In this document: positions 55,088 through 63,064 of the stretch, in pieces
Position numbering within the stretch: the stretch's first letter is position 1
Layout of the letters: the number at the start of each line of letters is the position of its first letter
DNA from: Vibrio atlanticus
Lineage (GTDB): Bacteria; Pseudomonadota; Gammaproteobacteria; Enterobacterales; Vibrionaceae
Assembly (NCBI RefSeq): GCF_024347315.1
Contig: NZ_AP025461.1
Location: 1,178,001-1,242,000, forward strand
Reading direction: 5' to 3'
Length of the DNA: 64,000 bases
The notes under the pieces: generated by a model
The model's input: the letters and a program-made list of their open reading frames with translations, nothing else
Database searches by the model: none
Told to the model about the DNA's origin: nothing
Made by a program: the position numbers and the translations under genes

Positions 55088-56297
55088 TTTTTTTTGCTCG
55101 TAAAACTAACGTTGGCAATAAATTATCAGCTATTACATTATTTATCATATGTTTACTGTGTGGGTAGACTTGTATTATAGATCTCAATTCTTCAAGCGTA
55201 ATTATTGAACTCCCAATGATATAATCAACATCAGCAATATCTTTTGCCTCTTTACCCAAATGTTTCAACGTATCTCCACAATCAGAACATATTGTGTGTC
55301 TCGTACTTTGCCCTCCTTCGTGGAACATTTCTTTAGACACATAGTAATTAAATGACCATTCACCTTTATTCGATTTTCTTACACATTGAAATTTTGAGCG
55401 CCCACAACCTTCACAAAACCAGTTTAAACTAGCCTCATTCCAATTTTGCCCCCTAACCGCAGCAAGATGTGCAACTTGCCCTTCAGTCGGTGGATTTAAA
55501 TATTTAAATTCTCTATTCCTGCGCCATGAATCTGAATTTCCAGAAAATTTATTTGTTGAGTATAGTACTTGTTCATGAGGGAGGACTCCCATTTTATTAA
55601 TACCCCAAACTTTCATCTTATTCTCAGCACAAGACTCGATATATCTCGATGTTTGTTCCGATGGTTGATACCAATGGGTGTTTGTTGCCGCTAGACTCGC
55701 TATTTCTGATACTAATCTCTGGCGAGCTTTAAACATAGGTTCACATTGCTGCCAAGCTAACATAGCCTTTTCTTTATTTATAATATGTTTCTTATTTGGC
55801 ACAACGTGAATAAATGATGATATTTCATTTGGTGAAAATGAAAATTCCTTCGGTAAACACAATTCCTTTTTTGCATCTCCATCAGATGAATTACAGTCAG
55901 AACAAATAACAGTTCGATCATAAGCAGTAAGTGCAAAAGCTGTTCTTTTAATAAATCTCTCTGCCATTCTATCTGCAACGACAGTTTCCATTGATTCAGA
56001 TATCTCAGTAAACTTCTGTTCAACATAATCAGACATATGGTCATGATGTTCATGTAAATGCCCAGTCAGGTAATTATGTTTATTTAACCTTACTAATTTT
56101 TCTTTATTACGCTTACAACAAGGACAAGTCCAATCATGTCCTGTCATAACCCACCATCTATTTAGATCAAGACCTCGAGCACTAAATTTTTCAACTAATA
56201 TCCTGCTTCTATAAGAATATTCACTATCTAGGCCGAAAAGGTCACTATGCGATAAATACTCGTAAAGTTCCTCTTTACTATCAAATAACAAACTCAT
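55083..56297 (-). CDS. HNH-nuclease-like protein with duplicated zinc domains, cassette gene
   Basis: 404 residues. The first half has CPCC (58-61), a His cluster HLHEHHDH (80-87) and CSDCN (132-136) followed by DGDAKK, the order expected of an HNH nuclease on a zinc knuckle. The second half repeats the frame: CEGC (305-308) and CSDCG (337-341). The segment after each is similar (FIHVVPNKKHIIN / IIQVYPHSKHMIN), but the second copy lacks the His cluster, so it may only bind DNA. This is the rightmost cassette of the island. Restriction- or defence-like activity is inferred. Confidence 0.7.
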   Translation of the reverse strand: MSLLFDSKEELYEYLSHSDLFGLDSEYSYRSRILVEKFSARGLDLNRWWVMTGHDWTCPCCKRNKEKLVRLNKHNYLTGHLHEHHDHMSDYVEQKFTEISESMETVVADRMAERFIKRTAFALTAYDRTVICSDCNSSDGDAKKELCLPKEFSFSPNEISSFIHVVPNKKHIINKEKAMLAWQQCEPMFKARQRLVSEIASLAATNTHWYQPSEQTSRYIESCAENKMKVWGINKMGVLPHEQVLYSTNKFSGNSDSWRRNREFKYLNPPTEGQVAHLAAVRGQNWNEASLNWFCEGCGRSKFQCVRKSNKGEWSFNYYVSKEMFHEGGQSTRHTICSDCGDTLKHLGKEAKDIADVDYIIGSSIITLEELRSIIQVYPHSKHMINNVIADNLLPTLVLRAKKI

Positions 56298-56310
56298 ACT
56301 CCCTTAAAAA

Positions 56311-56317
56311 ATATAAC
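56311..56317 (-). other. Right boundary of the cassette island (candidate recombination point)
   Basis: The rightmost cassette starts GTTATAT on the minus strand, 20 bases before the HNH gene's ATG, matching the G/TTRRRY crossover box. No attC arms lie to its right. Confidence 0.4.
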
Positions 56318-56348
56318 AGTTCTTAGACAGAAAAATTCTGCATTTAAA

Positions 56349-56471
56349 TATAGAATTTTTCTATCTAGTTTCTTATGCCATCAATTGTACTAAATTTAGT
56401 TCATCCATAACAGTGACTTATGATGTGTACATTGAAATTCAACAAGCAAATATAGAAACTTTCTATCTAGC
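56349..56471. repeat. Two near-identical 20-bp palindromic repeats
   Basis: TATAGAATTTTTCTATCTAG at 56349-56368 and TATAGAAACTTTCTATCTAG at 56452-56471. Each contains a dyad (TAGAA..TTCTA). They sit in the 390-base promoter region between the island and the MATE gene. The first also forms an 11-bp inverted repeat with AGAAAAATTCT at 56329-56339. Confidence 0.65.
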
Positions 56472-56575
56472 ATGATTCACATTAAAATCATCAGGTTATG
56501 TACATAGAAACAGTATCTAACACCATGCAAATCTAGCGTTCTTCCAGAGCAAATTAGCCCCTATAAATCCAATGC

Positions 56576-56604
56576 TTGACCCTATACGGTAAGGTGTTTA
56601 TATT
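56576..56604 (+). promoter_or_regulatory. Promoter of the MATE gene with dyad in the spacer
   Basis: -35 TTGACC and -10 TATATT are 17 bases apart. The spacer carries the imperfect dyad ACCCTA-N5-TAAGGT (56579-56595), reminiscent of MerR-family sites placed between -35 and -10. The start codon is 87 bases downstream. Confidence 0.5.
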
Positions 56605-56690
56605 GTCGCCCGCCCAACGGGGCACATCCTAAAATGCACACCGGCCATCCTGCCATCATTCGTGTATTTATATTGATGTTGTGAACTTCC

Positions 56691-58073
56691 ATGCTAACGA
56701 AACTTCGTCCTTTTACTCGTGAATCGGGTGCGCTTATGCATCTTTCGGTTCCTATCATTTTGACTCAAATAGCGACCCAAGCGATGGGATTTGTCGATAC
56801 GACAATGGCTGGCCAAGTAAGCCCTGCCGATCTCGCCGCTATTGCACTGGGTACTAGCCTTTGGATTCCTGTGTTGCTGCTACTTCGTGGCGTGATTATG
56901 GCGCTAACGCCTGTAGTCGCTTACCACCGCGGCGCACGTGACTTTCAAAGTATCTCTATTGAGTTCTTCCAAATGGTTTGGTTGGCATTAATTGCTAGCG
57001 TCTTGCTCATCGCTTACTTAGTGAGTGCGAAACCGATCTTAGAGTGGATTGGGGTTGCCTCTGAGATCATTCCAATTGGTAGCGACTATGCGTTTGCCCT
57101 AGCCTTCGGTGTGCCGGGTATTGCCCTGTTTTACACCTTGAATGGCTTTTGTGAGGGTATGAACAACACCAAAGTACCGATGATCATTTCGGTGGTTGGT
57201 TTGTTGGTGAATATTCCGGTCAACTACGTGCTTATCTACGGCAAGTTTGGCTTCCCTGAAATGGGCGCTGTAGGCTGTGGCTGGGCGACTAGCTTAGTGT
57301 ATTGGCTAATGTCGGGAATGCTGTATTCCTACATTAAAGGTCATCACCACTACAAGACCATCATCAACTTTTCAGATGCAAAGCCAAAAGCAAAAGAGAT
57401 GCTTCACCTTCTAAGATTAGGTTTACCTATCGGCATGAACATCGCGGTGTGCGGCAGTATCTTTGCGGTTATCGCGTTGATGATTGGTCGTATTGGTGCA
57501 GAGAACGTGGCAGCCGCGCAAATTGCACTTAACATTTCGAGCCTGACTTACGTGATTCCGATGAGTATCTCGTTTGGTATTACGATTCGTGTTGGTCACG
57601 CTTTGGGTGAGAAAGACGAACTAGGCGCAATTGAGCGCAGTAAAGTCGGTATCCTAGTGGCAGCGTTCATATCGTTGCTTTCGGTTGCGGTGTTCCTGTT
57701 ATTCCCTGAGTGGATCATTAGGCTCTACACTACCGACCCTGCAATAAGTGCGACAGCAGCGGTATTGTTGACCTTTACTGCTATGTATCAATTCAGTGAT
57801 GCTCTGCAAACCTCTGCTAACGGCGCACTGCGTGGCTATAAAGATACTAAGATCCCGATGATGTTAGCCATCGCTTCATACTGGGGCTTGGCACTGCCAC
57901 TGGGCATGGTGCTCGGGCTAACAGACCACATTGTTCCAGCAATGGGTGAAGAAGGCTTTTGTATTGGTATTCTAACGGGCTTGAGCGTTTCAGCGACGCT
58001 GATGTTAATTCGCTTACGATACGTGATTAAGAAGCGCGATTTACTGCCTTCAATTAACGCAGTAATTCGATAA
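56691..58073 (+). CDS. MATE family efflux transporter
   Basis: 460 residues and 12 transmembrane helices in two similar halves. The opening SVPIILTQIATQAMGFVDTT and MAGQVSPADLAA, and GFCEGMNNTKVPMIISVVGL with later SANGALRGYKDTKIPM, are NorM-group signatures. It exports cationic drugs in exchange for sodium or protons in the inner membrane. Vibrios carry several paralogues (NorM, VmrA, Vcm proteins), and which one this is cannot be told here. It is monocistronic and its promoter adjoins the cassette island. Confidence 0.9.
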   Translation: MLTKLRPFTRESGALMHLSVPIILTQIATQAMGFVDTTMAGQVSPADLAAIALGTSLWIPVLLLLRGVIMALTPVVAYHRGARDFQSISIEFFQMVWLALIASVLLIAYLVSAKPILEWIGVASEIIPIGSDYAFALAFGVPGIALFYTLNGFCEGMNNTKVPMIISVVGLLVNIPVNYVLIYGKFGFPEMGAVGCGWATSLVYWLMSGMLYSYIKGHHHYKTIINFSDAKPKAKEMLHLLRLGLPIGMNIAVCGSIFAVIALMIGRIGAENVAAAQIALNISSLTYVIPMSISFGITIRVGHALGEKDELGAIERSKVGILVAAFISLLSVAVFLLFPEWIIRLYTTDPAISATAAVLLTFTAMYQFSDALQTSANGALRGYKDTKIPMMLAIASYWGLALPLGMVLGLTDHIVPAMGEEGFCIGILTGLSVSATLMLIRLRYVIKKRDLLPSINAVIR

Positions 58074-58114
58074 TACTGGACTTGTAAGCCAATACCACAC
58101 CGGAAAGTAAATAC

Positions 58115-58156
58115 AAAAAAGCGCGTTACTGCCACTAGGCAATAACGCGCTTTTTC
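58115..58156. terminator. Bidirectional terminator between MATE and LysE genes
   Basis: Long stem GCGCGTTACTGCC/GGCAATAACGCGC with one mismatch, A-run before and T-run after. Confidence 0.88.
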
Positions 58157-58175
58157 TTTTTAAATTGGACTGTAT

Positions 58176-58802
58176 TTATCTGTTTATCGCCAAATATGAA
58201 CCAGCCGCAATCATTATTCCACCAGCACTTTGATTTAGTCGTTTATGTGCGCGTGGCGTTTTAAGTAAACTCGCCATTCTGCCAGCCCCCATCGCAATCA
58301 GCATTAAACCGGACATCAGAGCAACCGCCGCTAAAACAGAAACCAAGACGATATCTTGTGAACGTAAAACCGTCAGGTCAATGAACGTCGGCAAGAATGA
58401 AATATAGAACAGAATCACTTTCGGGTTTGAGGCTGAAATCAAAAAGCCTTGCGCGAAACTAGCGAGTTCTGATTTCTGACTTTGTTTGGCAGCGAGCTCC
58501 GCTGAACCTTGCACTTCAGGTAGGCTCTTAAACATCTTGTAGCCCAAGTAAATCAGATAAGCAGCACCAAGGTAACGAATCACCTCAAAAGCAAACGACC
58601 AGTTCTCAGCAATCGTCGCTAGGCCAAAACAGGCAAGCGCAAGATAAATAAGGTCACTGCAAATCATACCTAACGATAGCGTGATGCACTTTCGCCAACC
58701 ATTAACCATGCCTCGAGCTAAAATGGCAAATACGCCAGGCCCCGGAGTAATACCAAATATAAACATGGCAATAAAGAATGTAATCGCACCTTCTAGTGAC
58801 AT
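58176..58802 (-). CDS. LysE/RhtB family amino acid exporter
   Basis: 208 residues with six transmembrane helices. FGITPGPGVFAILARGMVNG near residues 17-36 is the conserved family motif (GPG). RhtB-type proteins export homoserine, threonine or other amino acids, and some quorum-signal precursors. The substrate is not predictable. It is convergent with the MATE gene. Confidence 0.9.
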   Translation of the reverse strand: MSLEGAITFFIAMFIFGITPGPGVFAILARGMVNGWRKCITLSLGMICSDLIYLALACFGLATIAENWSFAFEVIRYLGAAYLIYLGYKMFKSLPEVQGSAELAAKQSQKSELASFAQGFLISASNPKVILFYISFLPTFIDLTVLRSQDIVLVSVLAAVALMSGLMLIAMGAGRMASLLKTPRAHKRLNQSAGGIMIAAGSYLAINR

Positions 58803-59014
58803 TAGACTGTCCTTATCTATAACCGAACATAATTGATCATGAACGTATCATGGAGTTTCGATTCGGGTAAAGAACATTTTTGACTAAGCGCGTTTAACAC
58901 AACTCATGTTTTGAATAAGTGTGACACGTAATTTCCCCACCAGCCCCACCAGCCCCAAACATAAACTTAAACTTGAACTTGAACCAGTCACCAAAGTGTT
59001 TTTCGTTAAGACAC

Positions 59015-59040
59015 AAAAAAGGCGAACCTAGAGGCTCGCC
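59015..59040 (-). terminator. Terminator of the carbonic anhydrase gene
   Basis: GGCGA-CCT/AGG-TCGCC hairpin with a T-run on the minus strand. The upstream gap 58803-59014 holds a short CCACCAGCCC repeat and an AACTTG hexamer run but no gene. Confidence 0.7.
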
Positions 59041-59075
59041 TTCGAAAACAATGATAGAAAATCAACGTGACAAGA

Positions 59076-59936
59076 TTAGTTAGCGATTGGAGACAGTAAC
59101 TCTGGGTTTACGACTATATTTCTTACACCGTGGGCGTGGTCTTCGTTAAAGTCATTACCTTCACACCAGCTACCCACTGTCGCGATATTTACTTTCGCGA
59201 CTTGTGGTCTAACGCTCCATGTTACTTGGAAAGGTGAACCTTTCTCATTGTAACCAGGACCCGTTGTAGAACCTGCATATTGAATCGCTGAACCCGTATT
59301 TTGTGGAATGTTGGTTGCTTGGTGCAAACCATCCACTTTAGAGTGCTTAGTCAATGCTTCGAAATCGAGTGCTTTGTCATCATTTACTAATACATAAACT
59401 TGGGTTTCTACACGCAGTTGCGGGTTGGTAATTGCATCGTTAAAACAAGCGCCCAGTGTTTCACCCGGTTCAACTTGCGCCGTTGAATAAACATAGTGAA
59501 CTTCAATGGTGTCGCCGGAATGCAAAGAGCCATGATCGCTCGGACAAACCTTGCCCTCAAATGGTTTCAGCTCAGCTGAACTCAACTTACCAGTGTACTT
59601 AAAGCCACTTTGGAAGCCCTTTCCATCACCATTACCAGCGTATTGGGTAAACTCACCACCTTTGTGCTCAGCGTTTTTATGGAAGTGAATATTACATAAA
59701 TTCATGGCTGTTGAATCTGGTGCATCCGAAAACAGTCTGGTATTTGTTCCTTTCAATGAACCCAAATCTCGTGGGGCTTGCGGGCCAAAACCTTGCCCTT
59801 GGGTATTTTCAGAAAGCTTCGCTCTTTGTTTTGCGATAACACCATCTGAGACAGCTTCATGGATTACGTCAGATGCATTTGCTTGAGCAGATAACATCAC
59901 CATCGCGACGCTTAAAAACACACTCTTGTTGTTCAT
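59076..59936 (-). CDS. Delta-class carbonic anhydrase-like periplasmic protein
   Basis: 286 residues with a signal peptide (about 1-21, ending ANA). The likely zinc ligands are His84 and His86 (CNIHFHKN) and His147 (IEVHYVYS), with His91 near. This pattern is that of the delta carbonic anhydrases known from diatoms and found in many marine bacteria. It would hydrate CO2 in the periplasm. Cys81, Cys131 and others could form disulfides. Confidence in the class is moderate to good; activity is inferred. Confidence 0.8.
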   Translation of the reverse strand: MNNKSVFLSVAMVMLSAQANASDVIHEAVSDGVIAKQRAKLSENTQGQGFGPQAPRDLGSLKGTNTRLFSDAPDSTAMNLCNIHFHKNAEHKGGEFTQYAGNGDGKGFQSGFKYTGKLSSAELKPFEGKVCPSDHGSLHSGDTIEVHYVYSTAQVEPGETLGACFNDAITNPQLRVETQVYVLVNDDKALDFEALTKHSKVDGLHQATNIPQNTGSAIQYAGSTTGPGYNEKGSPFQVTWSVRPQVAKVNIATVGSWCEGNDFNEDHAHGVRNIVVNPELLSPIAN

Positions 59937-60224
59937 ATTTCTTCCCTAGAATATTGATAATAAAACCTAAACACCGGATGTAGCGGCAAATATATTACTA
60001 TGCTCACAAGTGAGTATAAGAGTTGTCTTTGTAAGATTAGATTTCATTGCTTACTTTGGGATGAGTATTAGAACCCTCGATGTATAGAACAAGTCAAACA
60101 CAGTAAATACGGCTACTCCCTTCCAGAACGAGTAATTTCCTACTTTGTTAACTGTCCCCTGACTCAGCGGCTTGATAAGCGATCAATGCATATAAAATGC
60201 AACAACGACAAGGTTTGTAAGATC

Positions 60225-60250
60225 AAAAAGGCGAACCACTTGGCTCGCCT
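60225..60250 (-). terminator. Terminator of the 60.3-kb lipoprotein gene
   Basis: GGCGA-CC/GG-TCGCC with ACTT loop, then a T-run on the minus strand. It shares the GCGAACCACTTGG core with the gcvP terminator. No gene is visible in the rest of 59937-60295. Confidence 0.75.
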
Positions 60251-60295
60251 TCACGTCTCATTCTATCTATTAGATTGGTGTTCTTGGTTAACGGT

Positions 60296-60775
60296 TTAAC
60301 CATTACCGGTGGCAAATATCCCAAACGTCATGACGTTTAATGCATCTGTCACGCCCTCTAGTGATTTAATCACGGTCTTAGTCGGTTGGTTATGACGAAT
60401 AAAATAGCTTCCGATGCCTTTTTCACCGCTACTGTTAGCATCGCTTTCAGTTGTTTCCGTCGCTGCTATTTGAGAGGGTTCCACAGATTCTGGCTCTGCA
60501 TTGGCGCGAGTTATCATGTCTTTATTTGAATCAAGGTTTGAGTTTGATTCATGATCAGTTATTGGTTGATGATTAACGAACGATTCATGGGAAGGTTCAA
60601 CGTTGGTCTCAGCACTTGTATCAATTGCGACATCGATATTACTCTCTTCTTCCAAGCTTTTCGACATTGCGTCTTCGTTGCTCAATGTATTGTCGTCTAG
60701 CTGATTATTACTCGTTGAAGAGCAAGCGGTTAAAAAAAACAGGCTAACGATGAATGTGAGTAAGTGTCTCACCAT
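60296..60775 (-). CDS. Acidic hypothetical lipoprotein
   Basis: 159 residues with lipobox FLTACSS (Cys18). The middle is a long low-complexity Ser/Asn/Glu/Asp stretch, likely unstructured. Only the end (GIGSYFIRHNQPTKTVIKSL then EGVTDALNVMTFGIF) looks folded, perhaps as a membrane-associating helix. Unknown function. Not in an operon with its neighbours. Confidence 0.65.
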   Translation of the reverse strand: MVRHLLTFIVSLFFLTACSSTSNNQLDDNTLSNEDAMSKSLEEESNIDVAIDTSAETNVEPSHESFVNHQPITDHESNSNLDSNKDMITRANAEPESVEPSQIAATETTESDANSSGEKGIGSYFIRHNQPTKTVIKSLEGVTDALNVMTFGIFATGNG

Positions 60776-60847
60776 AATGATAAATATGACTTCAATAAAA
60801 CATTGTTCGATTGTAGTTTATTTGAATTCCCATATCCAGTGCCAGAG

Positions 60848-60875
60848 ATTAAGGATTAAGGATTAAGGATTAAGG
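60848..60875. repeat. Heptamer tandem repeat ATTAAGG x4
   Basis: Four perfect 7-bp units in the gap between the lipoprotein and VOC genes. The unit differs from those at 10.68 and 16.34 kb, but the period is the same. Confidence 0.9.
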
Positions 60876-60908
60876 CGATCGTAAGCGGAAGCAATTTAAG
60901 ACTCAAAT

Positions 60909-61286
60909 CTAGTAATTTGAAATCTCAATCAAGTTACCGTCAGGGTCTCGAATATAAATAGATTGAATCTTTCCCATCGCACCTGTTCTAGCTATTGGGC
61001 CTTCCTCTATTACAACGCCTTGGCTCTCAACGAGCTCAATAACTTCAACGAGAGGCGTGTTAGATATAAAACATAGATCCGCACCGCCGACTTGCACACA
61101 TCTAGCCTTTGGTTCGAACTCATTACCGAATTGGTGAAGGTTTATCTTTTGATTGCCGAACGACAACGCCAAGCGGCCTTCACCGAATTGGATGGGTTTC
61201 ATGCCTAACACGCGCTGATAAAAATCCACCGTCACGGTTAAGTCTTTAACGGTTAATACCAAATGATCCAACTGACTGATTTCCAT
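60909..61286 (-). CDS. VOC superfamily (glyoxalase-like) protein
   Basis: 125 residues from the second of two adjacent ATGs, with GGAAGG upstream. The fold signatures are LDHLVLTVKDLTVTVDFYQR at the start and IYIRDPDGNLIEISNY at the end, with metal-binding His9 and Glu near 121. Substrate unknown; such small VOC proteins include glyoxalases, dioxygenases and antibiotic-binding proteins. Confidence 0.85.
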   Translation of the reverse strand: MEISQLDHLVLTVKDLTVTVDFYQRVLGMKPIQFGEGRLALSFGNQKINLHQFGNEFEPKARCVQVGGADLCFISNTPLVEVIELVESQGVVIEEGPIARTGAMGKIQSIYIRDPDGNLIEISNY

Positions 61287-61409
61287 CATTACCTTCCTGT
61301 AACTAAAAGTGATAAGGGCTTATTGGCGGTGGCTAGGGCGTGTTGATGAACAATGTCATTCGACAACCCACATAACTCATAACAGCAATGTAGGTTGGAA
61401 TTACTGAAC

Positions 61410-61778
61410 TTAGCCTTCGCGCTTACTGAGCGTGTAGGAAACTAAACTATCATCACCTACCTTAAACACCCATATATTCTCGCCTTCGATGAAGTGAAAT
61501 TCATCGGTCGATTTCGTCGGCTTTAGCGTCGCAATGAATTCCGATAACGCAGGTTCATTGATGATGAAACTCCCTTCTGACGTATTACTATCAAGATCGT
61601 TGCTGACTTTAATATTCAAAGTGGATTCAGGCAGAATATCGGGTAACCAGCCTCTGTCGAACAAGCGCTCTTCTTTGGCTTTTTCATACGTCGAATATTC
61701 ACTGCTTACCACATCTGAACAACCAGACAACAAGACCAAAGCTGGAAGTAGCAAAGGGAGTAAAACGTTAATTTTCAT
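61410..61778 (-). CDS. Hypothetical lipoprotein
   Basis: 122 residues with signal and lipobox LLSGCSD (Cys20). The body (YSTYEKAKEERLFDRGWLPD then ILPESTLNIKVSNDLD) recalls small conserved lipoproteins of unknown role in gamma-proteobacteria. It is a single gene; the spacer to the next gene (61779-62066) is AT-rich with short inverted repeats only. Confidence 0.7.
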   Translation of the reverse strand: MKINVLLPLLLPALVLLSGCSDVVSSEYSTYEKAKEERLFDRGWLPDILPESTLNIKVSNDLDSNTSEGSFIINEPALSEFIATLKPTKSTDEFHFIEGENIWVFKVGDDSLVSYTLSKREG

Positions 61779-62066
61779 TCAATTACCATGACTTTAATAT
61801 AGGTTTTGAGACCGAGCTTAGCTACACAAGTCTCAAAAATCATTCATAAAAATGATTTTATAAATCAATTGCAATTTCCATTCAAATCAATTGACTTTAT
61901 TTACATCCAAGCCAGTAATTAGTGGCTAAATTCCTTAGTATTGTAAACTTTTTATAATCAAGTAATTGCCCTTTCATATACTCGATGTTTGGCCTGTTGA
62001 AAGTATCGCTATCGGCCAAATAATACGGGGGATCTACACCCGGGAATAGAGCTTAGGATTAGCGCG

Positions 62067-62913
62067 TTATAGGCGCGTACACAGGCCGATGATTCGGTCA
62101 CACATGGCTTGATTGACTGAAAAGTGCGTATTCAAAAACGCCAATTGCGCGAGTGCCGATTCCGCCGTTCTGTCATAGCCTTGTGTGAACGTTGGCAATA
62201 ACTTAGCAAATTGAGGGAAACGCGCCTCTAGCCTTCTGTCCGACATAAATTCATCAACGAATTCTGGCTCAGACGTTTCAGTTTGATCGACAAGATCGAT
62301 TAGACGATCAAGCGCGTAAGATTGAACAAAGCGAGAGCCAGAAAGCTTCTCACCGCGATTATATCGGCTCATGCCCACATAAAGATTGGTTAACGCCTCG
62401 CCGATGATCCACTCTTGAGAATTCGCTTCAGCGACACCTTTTTCAAGTGGCGCACAGCACTGAGTATCAAAGTCGGCTTCCTGCCAAACAATGCGACCTT
62501 CAGCAAATGGAATATGCGCTAATTCGTGTGGTTCGAATACCGCAAACTCACAGAATATTCCATCGGCATAAAGTACTTTGTAGCCATCGATGGTGTTCCT
62601 TACGGCATAGTCGATTGGAAGAATGTCGCACTTATTATCTGAAATCGGGCCAATGCAAGCTGTCTAAGAAGTATTGTTTGTGCCCTTCTTGGACTATCGC
62701 AAAGAAATCAACGTCGGAATATCGATCCAATCGCTCCGTTTCAATGCCAACAGAACCTAACCCCAATAAGGCATGCGCCTTACCAGAAGCTTTCAAAGAT
62801 TCCCCAATGGCATCTAAACGCTGTAAGAGTTTTTCTGGTGTGTTTGGAGTTAGTGTATTTGGCTGTAGCGTTTCTACTTGTTTATCAGATTGAATCGTTT
62901 TATCTGCTTGCAT
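62067..62913 (-). pseudogene. Nucleotidyltransferase, interrupted by one frameshift
   Basis: Part 1 (from 62913) has the nucleotidyltransferase site GLGSVGIE...RYSDVDFF with its two Asp, and runs to DSLHWP. Part 2, in another frame, continues without a stop from ISDNKCDILPIDYAVRNTID to the end at 62067 (CDRIIGLCTRL), including CEFAVFEPHELAHIPF. Dropping one C from CCC near 62650 joins them into one protein of about 280 residues. Either a true inactivation or a sequencing slip. The family includes antibiotic nucleotidyltransferases, but the substrate is unknown. Confidence 0.75.
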
Positions 62914-63064
62914 CACTCTATCCCTATCAAATTGAATGCCACTCAACCTAACTGATAGTTAGAACACCTATGAAGCCTAATTTATAAAATCTGTGTTTGA
63001 GATAACGATCTGCGTAACTTATTGCTTCGTTTCAACTCATCAATCATCCGTCTTTCTATCCAAT

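Noticed and set aside
37714..56317. CRISPR array
   Set aside because: Repeats are long dyads around genes or 7-bp units, with no regular spacers and no cas genes.
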